Positions 36,414 through 45,901 of a DNA stretch of 64,000 nt are shown here, one piece after another (positions within the stretch are counted from its first letter, which is position 1; every line of letters starts with the position of its first letter). Both the position numbers and the translations under genes were made by a program. The DNA is from MGIIb-P sp963934015 (lineage in GTDB: Archaea > Thermoplasmatota > Poseidoniia > Poseidoniales > Thalassarchaeaceae): the NCBI GenBank assembly GCA_963934015.1, contig CAWVWT010000005.1, positions 1-64,000 on the forward strand, given 5' to 3'. Under the pieces are notes generated by a model, which ran no database searches, was not told where the DNA came from, and saw only the letters and a program-made list of their open reading frames with translations.

Positions 36414-37303
36414 ATTTCACCATACAGTGCGCCGGGCCAGATAGATTGTACGTGATGCAGTAATTCTTCAGTCTGTTCGACATCTATTGTTCCAAGAAGA
36501 TTGGAAACTAGTGATTGAGTTCTCTTTGGCACTGTTTTAGGGCCAAGGACTGCACCAGGCCGCGATGGATCATCCAGATAATCGGTTTCCATCGTCCATG
36601 TAGATGAACAGTGGCGATATGTTTCCATGATTGTAGAAAGGCTATCTTTGCCCATGCTGACAGAAGAGGATAATCCATGTGTGAAGGATTCACCAACATT
36701 TGCAGCAGCGTAATGGTGTATGGCATGTTTTCGCATCAAACCAGAACGATCACAAATTGTTGCCAATTCAGCATTTGTTTGAGCTCCGTTATCCTCAACG
36801 TGTAATTGAATGGGGAAGCCTGCCTGAGCGGCCATGTGCATTACCACCTCTAATTGTTTATTTGCGGCACCCCATATCTCATCCGATACGGGATAATGAG
36901 GACGGCCGACTTCCCCAAGAGCAACCGCTTGACCTTCTGCGCAATACTCTAATGCGAGAGCGACTGAATCAATATGGAGTTCAGATGATTTCTCCAACCC
37001 TAGTGTATGAATTTGTTTCTCCCAAACCACTGGGTGTGGCCCCAAGATTACACGGACGTCAATTCCAACCTCTCTTCGAACGGTATTAGCCATCTCTAGG
37101 GTTCCAATGTATGCTTTTTTGACAGCATTAATTGACTCGGGTAAATTAGAAGGAAAATCAGGTTTGTGGACCAAGCAAAGATGCGTCCCCCCTGCATTTG
37201 CAAAATCTTTGGCAGCAGATACACCTCGCCCACTTGGGTCTAAATGAAGGTGTGTATCCCAAATAGGGCCGGTCCAGCGACCCTCTGTGATTGTCATTTT
37301 CAT
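36404..37303 (-). CDS. TatD-like metal-dependent hydrolase
   Basis: 299 residues from ATG 37303, which overlaps the TGA of the upstream gene. TIM-barrel amidohydrolase-like: WDTHLHLDPSGRG (metal-binding His pair, about 14-26), ALGEVGRPHYP (Glu, about 127), and IQLHVED, IHHYA and TMETDYLDDPSRPGA, where the final Asp is expected to bind metal. The family includes 3'-5' DNases and uncharacterised archaeal hydrolases. The link to the lipid operon downstream is positional only. Confidence 0.8.
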   Translation of the reverse strand: MKMTITEGRWTGPIWDTHLHLDPSGRGVSAAKDFANAGGTHLCLVHKPDFPSNLPESINAVKKAYIGTLEMANTVRREVGIDVRVILGPHPVVWEKQIHTLGLEKSSELHIDSVALALEYCAEGQAVALGEVGRPHYPVSDEIWGAANKQLEVVMHMAAQAGFPIQLHVEDNGAQTNAELATICDRSGLMRKHAIHHYAAANVGESFTHGLSSSVSMGKDSLSTIMETYRHCSSTWTMETDYLDDPSRPGAVLGPKTVPKRTQSLVSNLLGTIDVEQTEELLHHVQSIWPGALYGEIDP

Positions 37304-37818
37304 CAACCCAATAGATTCTCGTCGGACAATCGTTGTTTCCATCGGCGAGCGGCCATTGCAACCAATTTCACATGACGCGCTTCGGTTGCAATTCCTCGGC
37401 CATTTCGGAATAGAAGCATCTTGATTTCGTGCCGATTATCATTGATTTGAAGACAATCCAGTTCAGTGTCTAAAACCGCTTCAGGGTATAAATCAGGGAC
37501 ACCTTCGAGCGATACTGTGGCCTCAAAATCAAATGATGCGACCACAGGTCCAACTTCAAAGGTCATACCAGATTCTGCTTCACCAAGGCGCAATAGTACC
37601 TCTTTGGCTGCTAGGTGAGCCAAATCTTGCTTTCGGCAACCGTGTACGATGATTTTTCCATCAGGATCAATCAATAATGTTGCTCGAGGCGCCACCAAAG
37701 ATAGGGTCACATACCTTCCACTGCGCTTCCCACCAATCTCATCAACAACTCTCTGAGGGTCGAGAACAAAAGCAGGAGTGAATCTAAACAATTGATTCTC
37801 CACACGTGCTTCTGTCAT
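37303..37818 (-). CDS. Divergent TATA-binding-protein-like protein
   Basis: 171 residues with two imperfect repeats like the TBP saddle. Repeat 1: VVDEIG...RATLLIDPDGKIIVHGCRKQ, repeat 2: VVASFDFEATVSLEGV...YPEAVLDTEL...KMLLFRNGRGIATEARHVK. The pattern of a hydrophobic strand, GK/GR turn, and G-(A/C)-(K/R) segment followed by a helix matches TBP. However, the DNA-intercalating Phe positions and strand residues are poorly kept. It may be a paralogue with a changed DNA or protein target. Overlaps its neighbours by four and one bases. Confidence 0.6.
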   Translation of the reverse strand: MTEARVENQLFRFTPAFVLDPQRVVDEIGGKRSGRYVTLSLVAPRATLLIDPDGKIIVHGCRKQDLAHLAAKEVLLRLGEAESGMTFEVGPVVASFDFEATVSLEGVPDLYPEAVLDTELDCLQINDNRHEIKMLLFRNGRGIATEARHVKLVAMAARRWKQRLSDENLLG

Positions 37819-38633
37819 TCTTCTTCATCCCCTACATGCTCTGGTAATGGTGATTCATTCAGTGCGGAATAGATGCTAGGCATCCAAGCCTGCATGACTG
37901 GCACGAGGAGTACGGGCGTCCCTTCACCATCAATCTGTCCCCCGTAAAGTGTACCCAATGCCCCTCGTAAGCGGGATGCTAGACGGGAATCTCTGCGTGA
38001 ACATAATTCTGCTGTAAGCACGGATTCAGAACGCGACCACCAAGCAGCAGCAAGAGCGCTTGCTTGCGCCAATCCGGTGGCCTTTGAATCATCACGTTCA
38101 CATTCAGGTGGGCTTGCATTTTTCATTTCTTCCCGCAGCATCTTTTTCCAAATCCGTCCACTGAAAATAGAACGAACAAGGTGTCGGAGACGGACCATTT
38201 CATCAGCGCAATCCTCGACCCATTCAGTCCATTCTTCGTCTTCGGGTTCAACAAAAAACACAGGTCTGCATCCAGTCCCTGATGTGCTCTCTGCTGCCGT
38301 CAATAGGCGGCGAGGTTCCGGGTCAGGGAACCGACATGATTGGATGGATTCTATTGAGGACATCCCAAGCATCATTCTCGCCAAAGTCCCACCACTGGCT
38401 GCAATGGAATCGCGATTGATTCCAGGAGATAACCTCTCTTGTTCCGATTGTTCATCCCAGATTTCAGATTCATCATCAGGCAGCAAGAATGCCAAACCGT
38501 CCCACTCCCCAGCAGTACGTCGAAGCGCACCTGTGTGGACCACATTTGGGATGAAGGGCCATAGACGGATGGTGCCACCACAAGGGTCCACCCAATCGAT
38601 TGGCGACCAACTCAAGGACGCCGAATCCATCAT
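37815..38633 (-). CDS. Uncharacterised protein upstream of the TBP-like gene
   Basis: 272 residues from the ATG pair at 38633/38630, seven bases after GAGGT. The frame continues upstream to 38750 but would overlap the 1961-residue gene. Family not recognised. It is acidic with many Trp residues (WSPIDWVD, EEWTEWVEDCADEM) and no membrane segments. Translational overlap with the TBP-like gene suggests the two work together. Confidence 0.65.
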   Translation of the reverse strand: MMDSASLSWSPIDWVDPCGGTIRLWPFIPNVVHTGALRRTAGEWDGLAFLLPDDESEIWDEQSEQERLSPGINRDSIAASGGTLARMMLGMSSIESIQSCRFPDPEPRRLLTAAESTSGTGCRPVFFVEPEDEEWTEWVEDCADEMVRLRHLVRSIFSGRIWKKMLREEMKNASPPECERDDSKATGLAQASALAAAWWSRSESVLTAELCSRRDSRLASRLRGALGTLYGGQIDGEGTPVLLVPVMQAWMPSIYSALNESPLPEHVGDEEE

Positions 38634-38643
38634 CGGTTCAACC

Positions 38644-41600
38644 TCATTCTTGCGTTGCGAGCCATTCTTCAAGCTGCTCGACACTCCAACCCTGATCGAA
38701 GTAGTTCTGAATGGTTGCCTCATCCCAGAATGGGAATTTCTCCTTGGCAATATCCATCGGACTCTTCATCGCCGCTGGTGGGCCACGAGAGGCACCAGGT
38801 GGACCTCTTCGTTCACCTGGTCGTGTTGCAGGAGGACCGCGACTTTGCATCGGGGTCACCGGTTGCGCTGCCGGGAGGAAATCATCATCTTCGATATATT
38901 CCAACTCATCATCTTCAACAGTTCTGTTGAGCACCAATAGAACGACAACGATAGCAATTATCAGGACGATTACAACTCCGGCAATACCAACATACAAGCC
39001 CGTATTACCACTATCTTCGGCTGCATCAAACTTGGCTACATTAAAGTCATCTGTGCGGATAATCACCTGATTATCCATATCCAAAATGGTGTAATTGACA
39101 TTTGTCACTGCATTCGGGAATTGAGGCATTGCAATTCGCCATCGGTAATCATCACCTGGTTGAACACTGGTTGGGCATATGCGCTCTTCCGGTGAACTGG
39201 CCACACCATCAATCCATGTCACAATTTGGATTCTGAAATCGCCTTCCTTGTTACCCTCATTCGTGAAATCAATCAAAAGGTCGAATTCGGTTTCGGCCAT
39301 TGGCCTATCGACTGATAGATCAATCCGATCAATCTTGAATTTCGCTGATTCATAAGCAATTTCATAGGTCCCAGCACCACTGTTGACCGAGTTTCCGAAT
39401 GAACCGGCACCATTGATGGTCTGTCCAGCTGTATCATGACCCGTTAGCCAGAACTTAACAATCACATTCTCCATATCATCAGGGATGGGTTGTACTGAAT
39501 CCCATAAGTCAAAACAAGTAGATGTCGCACGTATTCGGCCTTGGGATGATTCCAGATACAACTGTGTACTTTCCCAACCGGGACCATCTTCAAATGTATT
39601 CAGATATTCCGTCCAATTGTACTCAAATCCACCAACCTCTTGGGTCTTGTAGAACATCCAATTCAATTGTACTGAATCAACGTTCATCCCTTGCAGTTCG
39701 TCAATGAAAATTTCTGCATCGAGACAGCCCATCACCGATGAAGAAATACTACCATCTATGCTATCACCCGTCATGGAATTGGACAAATCCCATGAACCGA
39801 AAACTGCGTCTGGTCTGTCACCATCTACCTTGACGATAAATGATCGTGAAGGTGCAGGGGTGTTGTCTAGAGCACCCTCTGGCATACCGAGCAATTCCAT
39901 TGTGTAACTGTACTCATTGGTTGCAGATGCGGCAGGTATAATCAATTGGAAAGAACCATTGTTGAATTCATATTCGTTCACATCTACCAAAGCTGGAGAA
40001 TAACCACTGTCAGGCAATCCTGCAGGATAGAGTGGTGACCGTGTAACCTGTAATGTGAGCGGAATCTCGGGGCCAACGAAAATCAAATCGTTCATCCCTG
40101 CACTAAACACATATCGACCCTCAATCACTAAGATGTCCCCTTGGTAAACGAATCCCCCTGATTGAGTTCCGACGCCATCAGTTGGGAATCCTGATGTATC
40201 CTCCACACTGAAAGTTGTCGTATCAAGTTCAATACCACTTGCGTAGGACCAACGTTGAGGGTTTCGAGCGGCACTAATGTGCACCTCGTTATTGTTGAGA
40301 TCCTTATCCTTCATCCCAACATCTGGTGTTTTAACACCACCAACATACGACAGCGGAATCGACCAGAACATACGAATTGGGACATCTAGAGTGAATTGCT
40401 GCTCAAATGGTGAAATCAGAACGTTACCCTCACGCGTGAGCATCCGTGGTTTGATACCAGTGTTTTCATAATCATCCAAGATTTCAATCCAAGTACTGTT
40501 CGTCCACGCTGTATCATTTTGTGGTGAGTAGAAGATTTCTATGCACCCCTCAGGGTCATATGTTTGCACCATTGAAGGATTACAGATAGAGGGATTCATT
40601 GTAATGCGAATCATCTCAATATCTTGCCATCCATTGTCATCCTTTCCATCAACCATCAGGTGATACATGTTACCTGCATAAATCGAACGATTGTTCTCGT
40701 TAAGCATGGCCCCATGTGAGTCTGAAATGTGGAACCCTTCAACCAAGGGTGTCCGACTTTCCATGGCGATGTAAGTTACCAAATCTTCATTGACACCTGC
40801 GCTACCACCATCAATTTGGTTGCCACCAATATCTCCACCAGAGACGAATAGACTAACCATCTGGGGGGGGTCGATTCCACTGTTTTCATAATCGCTGATA
40901 CATTCACAGGGATGATCGATAAGATAGTATGAGGTGTCCGCTAAAGTTTGTCGTACAAGACCGATTTGTGTATATTCATTCAATTGGGCTTCCCGATCTT
41001 TCTCACCAGTATCGGCATTGATGTACCCTGGGTCAGTTGGACATAGACCATCAAGACCACAATCATCTGAGAATTCTATCCAATAATTGAGTGTCAATGT
41101 CTCGGGTGCGACTGGTAAATCTTGGGCCGCTATTCTGAACTTCTGATTGGAAGATGCCTTCACCCACGTATCATCGGTTAAGTCACGCCAATCACCTTGC
41201 ACACTGAATACTGAGATGTTCATCAGATGAGGTGCAAATGGGTCTAGTGTAATCGAAAATCGGATGGCGCAGTCACTATCTGGATTGAAGCTACCTGGTG
41301 GGCAGATGGTATCGCCATCAGTGTAATTGGACATGAGTAATCGATACTGCTCGTTACCTGCTTCTGATGCTGGTAGATTGGGTTGCCATGAATAATCCCC
41401 ATCAATGGTTGCAGGTGTTGAATCAACAAACAACCAATCCTCAAATGTGAGTTCAGACTGATTGCGCTTCTCCAATAGAACTTGGTAACTACCGGGGTTG
41501 GGTACAACATCCAAATCTTCGTATCGAATATTAAAATCCAGTGTAATGGTGTTACTTGAGAATGCATTGGTCAAATCCATCTGTTCAACTCCACCATGGT

Positions 41601-44529
41601 TGTAAAGGTGGAAATCAATCATACCTGCATCGTTCTCTACAGCGTTACCTGTGGAAGGCTCAAGCAAATTCCCTGCTGGCAAGCCACTGACACCAGTATT
41701 GGAAAGGGCGGCTGCATACAAGCGCACGCTCGGTGTGTCGTCCCATGTGGGATTGACACGAAAGCGCCAATTGAGTTGCTTACCGCCATCATCTGCATCT
41801 GCTGCAAGTGATTGCATGAACATGAAATCAATCTTATTCTCGACATCGCTTTCTTCCCAGAAGGTACCGTTAGTTGCATCCCAACGCAATTCCATATTGC
41901 CGGTCTCAGTTTCAAACAGTAGACTGGCACCTCCCAAGGTTTGACCTGTGGAGGCTGCAACATCGTGAGTAGTCACGATCTCAATGATATCACCATTGGG
42001 ATACATTCCTGTAATTCCACCATCATCGTAAGTGGAATCATAACCACTTGTCGTTGAAATAGATAGTGAAGACAAAGAAATTGAACCGCCAGAACCACCA
42101 ACAATTCTCATCGGAACCACTACATTGCCTGTGGACCCAGTGCCACTGGCAAGAGCGACGCCTTGATTCATCTCACGTGCGATGTTGTTTGAATCGCTAA
42201 TCGCACGATCCCAATCGTAGAGTATATCTAAATCACGAAATGTGATTGATGATCCAGATGTGGAAGTTGGAGCATCGATACCTAGGCGGAATAGGCACCA
42301 CTCATTGCCGTATTCATCAATCCAAGCAACAGGTACCAATGGATTGTCTAACAGACTTTGGACATCAGCTTGAAGCGATACCAAAGGACTTTGAGGATAT
42401 GGTACATGGAAATCACCCTCGTAGAGATTGCTACCGATTAAGACTTCTTCATTACCACTAATCAGGGATAAATCAAATTCTCCACCGATGTTGTTGTTGT
42501 CATAATTCAGTTCAGCATAATGAATTGTGGAACCCTTGGGTAGAAGGAATGGTGCACCCTCCCCTTGGAGAGTAATATCCAGTGAAATTGTGCGCTCCGA
42601 TGAACCCTCATTCACACCATTGACAATGCCTGTACGGAACATATCTTGGCGGCCGAACCTGCCAAATGCTGGATCTGTCATCCCCCACTCAATATCTCCA
42701 TCGGCAGCCACATCGAGTGTGATACCGCGAGAGTGGTGGGCGAAGCGATATTCGACATGGAAGGAATATACTTCACAGAATGACGTGTAATTTGCAAGCA
42801 CACCAACCGTGAATGTAGGGGCTGCGAGGTCAGTCCACGTATTATTTACCAATTGTGTCATATCTGCATCAGAATTGAGGCTCATGCCCATGAGGTAATT
42901 GGGGCCACCGCAATTGTCGACAATAACCGGTTTAACCGCAACCACTGGCATTGAGAAATCTGAACGTGCCACGAGTGGAGTGAATGAGTCATCGAGGATC
43001 GAGGTCGATACCATCAAAGTTGAACCGCCACTAAAGGCAGATGACCACTTGTTCCCATCATAGGACCCCCCATCCCAAAACACACCATCTGTATTTTTGA
43101 AATTCGTTCCAATCATCGTACCCAAATTAAATCCGTGCAATACAGGCGTTGAAAGTCTAGAGGGACCTGAACCAAAAGTGAATTTGAAATCAATTAGAGG
43201 ATATGTATCTGCATTAATATCCCACAATTCAATGAGGCTTCCCTGTAGATTCGATAGAGCATTACCGTTTCGGTCAATGACTACATTTCCAGTTCCAGCA
43301 TCGAGAACATCGACGCCGAAATCAGCGGAGGAAGATTTGCGCAATTCGAGGTTTAGCAACCCATACCCATCTGGGAAACCTGGTTGTCCTGAATTTTGAG
43401 GGGCGAAGGAACTGAGGGTGACATCACCCTGAGCCGGGAGTGGATCTCCAACACGGACACCGTCAATATACCAACCTGCATTCATCATCTCGACTGGGAA
43501 TGCCCCTTGACGTGGATTGACTTCGTGAATGAAGATGAGTTTGATGTATCTGCCCTGATGCTGGCTGAGATCAATTTGGATATCTGACCAACCACTAGGG
43601 CTGTTTGACGAGGTTGTACCGTTCCCTGCAAGGACGTAATCGCCGGCTACAGGTCCATTCGAACCGAGGAAATCTCCGCACTTCGCAGAAGGGACTTGGT
43701 TTGTGGCTGTGCCCAATTGATACAAACCATCACCTGAAGAGATACCTGTGGTAGATCCAATATCGATTGGTACGAATGTTGGGTTCTGGAAGTCAACATT
43801 GTTTGTAGAATTCTGCACGGCGACATAAGCACAATCATCGTAGTAGTATTGGCTGGTTCCAGCCTCTCGGAAAAACAAAGAATGGAAACTGCGGAAGGTC
43901 AGGTCAGCCTTGCCTGGATGGATAAAGAAAGATGCACTGGTGAGGGTCATTTCGAATTCACCATCGGGCAAGTTAGCTGTATAATCAGGATTCTCGAAAT
44001 CCGTACCCCAACACCAATCACCGACACCACACCCGAGTGAGGGCAAGACATTGGAATCTTGATGCCCATGAGCCCAGTTTGCCACCAGTGGCTGGATACC
44101 TTGTTCAGGACCGGTAGTCCAACCCTCAGTATTCGATTCAAAATCAGCATTGTAACCTTGACTTGTGAGTTGCAAGGATTCTTCTGCCGCAGAAAAATCA
44201 CCTATTGAGGAATATTGTGTCATACCACCATTGTAAATTGGGTTCCAAATTTCACCATTGGCAACGAGGGAACTATCGATAGACTGAACTGCGTTGTGTT
44301 CCGCATAATCTGTCCCGACGATGAAACCTGCTGCATTGACCGTTTCACCCGCTGGCATACTGATACCAGCGGTCAAATCATCACCCCAAGTTCCTTGCTC
44401 ACGGAGTTCAACATCAACATCGGAATTACCATTGGCAAATGTGCTAATTGTGGCGGCATGGACCAAGGTGGTAGAGAACAACATCAAGGAAATCATGGCC
44501 AGCGATAGGGTACGCGTTCGGGTTGTCAT
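38644..44529 (-). CDS. Giant cell-surface protein with signal peptide and C-terminal membrane anchor
   Basis: 1961 residues. A signal peptide (about 1-25: TRTRTLSLAMISLMLFSTTLVHA) leads to a large extracellular part that is acidic, rich in Asn, Gly, Thr and beta strands, with laminin-G/Ig-like blocks and few Lys. A single helix at about 1843-1866 (VGIAGVVIVLIIAIVVVLLV) anchors it. The cytoplasmic tail has four RGPP units and ends with a helical FPFWDEATIQNYFDQGWSVE segment. Likely an S-layer, adhesin or substrate-binding surface protein. Family not identified. It starts its own transcription unit after a hairpin at 44614. Confidence 0.8.
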   Translation of the reverse strand: MTTRTRTLSLAMISLMLFSTTLVHAATISTFANGNSDVDVELREQGTWGDDLTAGISMPAGETVNAAGFIVGTDYAEHNAVQSIDSSLVANGEIWNPIYNGGMTQYSSIGDFSAAEESLQLTSQGYNADFESNTEGWTTGPEQGIQPLVANWAHGHQDSNVLPSLGCGVGDWCWGTDFENPDYTANLPDGEFEMTLTSASFFIHPGKADLTFRSFHSLFFREAGTSQYYYDDCAYVAVQNSTNNVDFQNPTFVPIDIGSTTGISSGDGLYQLGTATNQVPSAKCGDFLGSNGPVAGDYVLAGNGTTSSNSPSGWSDIQIDLSQHQGRYIKLIFIHEVNPRQGAFPVEMMNAGWYIDGVRVGDPLPAQGDVTLSSFAPQNSGQPGFPDGYGLLNLELRKSSSADFGVDVLDAGTGNVVIDRNGNALSNLQGSLIELWDINADTYPLIDFKFTFGSGPSRLSTPVLHGFNLGTMIGTNFKNTDGVFWDGGSYDGNKWSSAFSGGSTLMVSTSILDDSFTPLVARSDFSMPVVAVKPVIVDNCGGPNYLMGMSLNSDADMTQLVNNTWTDLAAPTFTVGVLANYTSFCEVYSFHVEYRFAHHSRGITLDVAADGDIEWGMTDPAFGRFGRQDMFRTGIVNGVNEGSSERTISLDITLQGEGAPFLLPKGSTIHYAELNYDNNNIGGEFDLSLISGNEEVLIGSNLYEGDFHVPYPQSPLVSLQADVQSLLDNPLVPVAWIDEYGNEWCLFRLGIDAPTSTSGSSITFRDLDILYDWDRAISDSNNIAREMNQGVALASGTGSTGNVVVPMRIVGGSGGSISLSSLSISTTSGYDSTYDDGGITGMYPNGDIIEIVTTHDVAASTGQTLGGASLLFETETGNMELRWDATNGTFWEESDVENKIDFMFMQSLAADADDGGKQLNWRFRVNPTWDDTPSVRLYAAALSNTGVSGLPAGNLLEPSTGNAVENDAGMIDFHLYNHGGVEQMDLTNAFSSNTITLDFNIRYEDLDVVPNPGSYQVLLEKRNQSELTFEDWLFVDSTPATIDGDYSWQPNLPASEAGNEQYRLLMSNYTDGDTICPPGSFNPDSDCAIRFSITLDPFAPHLMNISVFSVQGDWRDLTDDTWVKASSNQKFRIAAQDLPVAPETLTLNYWIEFSDDCGLDGLCPTDPGYINADTGEKDREAQLNEYTQIGLVRQTLADTSYYLIDHPCECISDYENSGIDPPQMVSLFVSGGDIGGNQIDGGSAGVNEDLVTYIAMESRTPLVEGFHISDSHGAMLNENNRSIYAGNMYHLMVDGKDDNGWQDIEMIRITMNPSICNPSMVQTYDPEGCIEIFYSPQNDTAWTNSTWIEILDDYENTGIKPRMLTREGNVLISPFEQQFTLDVPIRMFWSIPLSYVGGVKTPDVGMKDKDLNNNEVHISAARNPQRWSYASGIELDTTTFSVEDTSGFPTDGVGTQSGGFVYQGDILVIEGRYVFSAGMNDLIFVGPEIPLTLQVTRSPLYPAGLPDSGYSPALVDVNEYEFNNGSFQLIIPAASATNEYSYTMELLGMPEGALDNTPAPSRSFIVKVDGDRPDAVFGSWDLSNSMTGDSIDGSISSSVMGCLDAEIFIDELQGMNVDSVQLNWMFYKTQEVGGFEYNWTEYLNTFEDGPGWESTQLYLESSQGRIRATSTCFDLWDSVQPIPDDMENVIVKFWLTGHDTAGQTINGAGSFGNSVNSGAGTYEIAYESAKFKIDRIDLSVDRPMAETEFDLLIDFTNEGNKEGDFRIQIVTWIDGVASSPEERICPTSVQPGDDYRWRIAMPQFPNAVTNVNYTILDMDNQVIIRTDDFNVAKFDAAEDSGNTGLYVGIAGVVIVLIIAIVVVLLVLNRTVEDDELEYIEDDDFLPAAQPVTPMQSRGPPATRPGERRGPPGASRGPPAAMKSPMDIAKEKFPFWDEATIQNYFDQGWSVEQLEEWLATQE

Positions 44530-44613
44530 GTCATGTCACATCCAATATGAACCACAGAGTGGTTCTACTCTGGCCACTCAAAGCCCGCATATAACACCCA
44601 TCATTCGCTGGTT

Positions 44614-44628
44614 GGCCCCGTAGGGGCC
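44614..44628 (-). terminator. Intergenic hairpin downstream of the ThiI-like gene
   Basis: GGCCCC pairs with GGGGCC around a GTA loop, 12 bases past the stop at 44640. No T-run follows on the minus strand. Belongs to the same style of hairpin as those at 2749, 10105 and 36399. Confidence 0.4.
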
Positions 44629-44639
44629 GTTAACCATGA

Positions 44640-45305
44640 TTACATCGAACCTAGAGGGCGTATTCGAATCGACTTTAGGCACTCTTCAGCCAAACCGCTG
44701 AGCCCCCCTTGTGCTTTCTCATTTTGACGCAAGCGAGGAAGGTCTGCAACCGTTGTAGGACGATCTGGTCCTAAAGCATCACACAACTCCGGCCCCGCTG
44801 CAATATCATAGGTCCCTAATTCTCTAGCCTCATCAATAATATCTTGCTTGTCCAAACCGAGTAGTGGTCGCAACATCCTAAATTCACTCGCTTCTTCTAC
44901 AGCACCCAAATTCCCAAGGGTTTGACTACTCACTTGACCGAGATTTTCGCCGGTGAGGATGGCGGATGCACCTACATCTGTAGCAAGGGCACTTCCGATG
45001 GCATTGAAGAGACGTTTCATATGAACAAAATAGTCACGGTGAGATTCTGGTTCTGTGAACTTCGCCAGTGTCTCACCAACAGTCACAACACGGAGATTTG
45101 AGTCGATTGAACCGGGTGCTTCTAAATTCTCAATCAGGTACGATAGACTTGCAGCCGTTTTATCCTCAGCTTCGCTACCTGTAATCGGTTCCTGTGAACA
45201 ATGAACGGGAACAATATGCCACCCAGAAAGGACCATGCGGGCTACCGCAACTGGTGAATCAATGCCGCCCGAAACTAGAGCGATGCAAGTGGGTGCACTG
45301 GCCAT
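44640..45305 (-). CDS. ThiI-like PP-loop sulfurtransferase lacking THUMP domain
   Basis: 221 residues, only the adenylating PP-loop domain of tRNA 4-thiouridine synthase. PP-loop SGGIDSPVA is at 12-20; TGENLGQVSSQTLGNL (about 118-133) and the PELCDALGPDRPTT segment are ThiI features. Full-length ThiI has N-terminal ferredoxin-like and THUMP tRNA-binding domains, which are absent here; no fragment of them is visible upstream. It could modify tRNA with a separate partner or act in thiamin or another sulfur pathway. Divergent from the thioesterase gene. Confidence 0.75.
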   Translation of the reverse strand: MASAPTCIALVSGGIDSPVAVARMVLSGWHIVPVHCSQEPITGSEAEDKTAASLSYLIENLEAPGSIDSNLRVVTVGETLAKFTEPESHRDYFVHMKRLFNAIGSALATDVGASAILTGENLGQVSSQTLGNLGAVEEASEFRMLRPLLGLDKQDIIDEARELGTYDIAAGPELCDALGPDRPTTVADLPRLRQNEKAQGGLSGLAEECLKSIRIRPLGSM

Positions 45306-45404
45306 GGACCGTCCTGTCGCTTTACCCCCATAATGGGATGGGTTAAGGGAATCGAGGTGACAGCCTCAAGAGGGAGTGGTGCCGCCCAAGGATTGGAGAT
45401 AGAA

Positions 45405-45866
45405 ATGTCGACCCCATATTCGACCGAACCTGTGACCAAAATTGACGAAGTTTTCCCACAGGATACGAATGCGTACAATACACTCTTTGGAGGACGTTTG
45501 ATGAGCATCATGGACACTGCTGCAGGGATGGCTTCAAGCAAATTCGCTCATCGTGAATTTGTCACTGTCTCCGTAGATGCGTTGAAGTTTAAACGACCGG
45601 CATACCAAGGTGATTTGATTGAAACAACTGCGCGTGTTGTTCATACTAGCACACACACAGCGGGCGTACATGTCGTAGCAAAACGGTTAGATCGAAGTGA
45701 ATGGGTGACTGAAGAAATTTGTTCTGGATTCTTTTTTATGGTTGCCATCGATTCCCAAATGAAACCAATTCCAATTCCCCAGTTCACACCCAATGGTGAA
45801 AATGAACAGAAGATGTGGGATTTGGCCCAGTCTGCTAGAGATGCCATGAAGGCCGCTGGCCAGTAA
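45405..45866 (+). CDS. Acyl-CoA thioesterase, YciA/hot-dog family
   Basis: 153 residues from ATG 45405 behind GGAGAT; the frame is open from 45333 without a good site. Single hot-dog domain: FPQDTNAYNTLFGGRLMSIMDTAAGMAS holds the conserved Asn and catalytic Asp, and VDALKFKRPAYQGDLIE the following strands. Hydrolyses acyl-CoA to fatty acid and CoA. With acyl-CoA synthetase elsewhere in the window it could recycle CoA. Confidence 0.85.
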   Translation: MSTPYSTEPVTKIDEVFPQDTNAYNTLFGGRLMSIMDTAAGMASSKFAHREFVTVSVDALKFKRPAYQGDLIETTARVVHTSTHTAGVHVVAKRLDRSEWVTEEICSGFFFMVAIDSQMKPIPIPQFTPNGENEQKMWDLAQSARDAMKAAGQ

Positions 45867-45901
45867 GATTATACTGAACAAAGAATGGACGGTTGAAGGC
45901 T

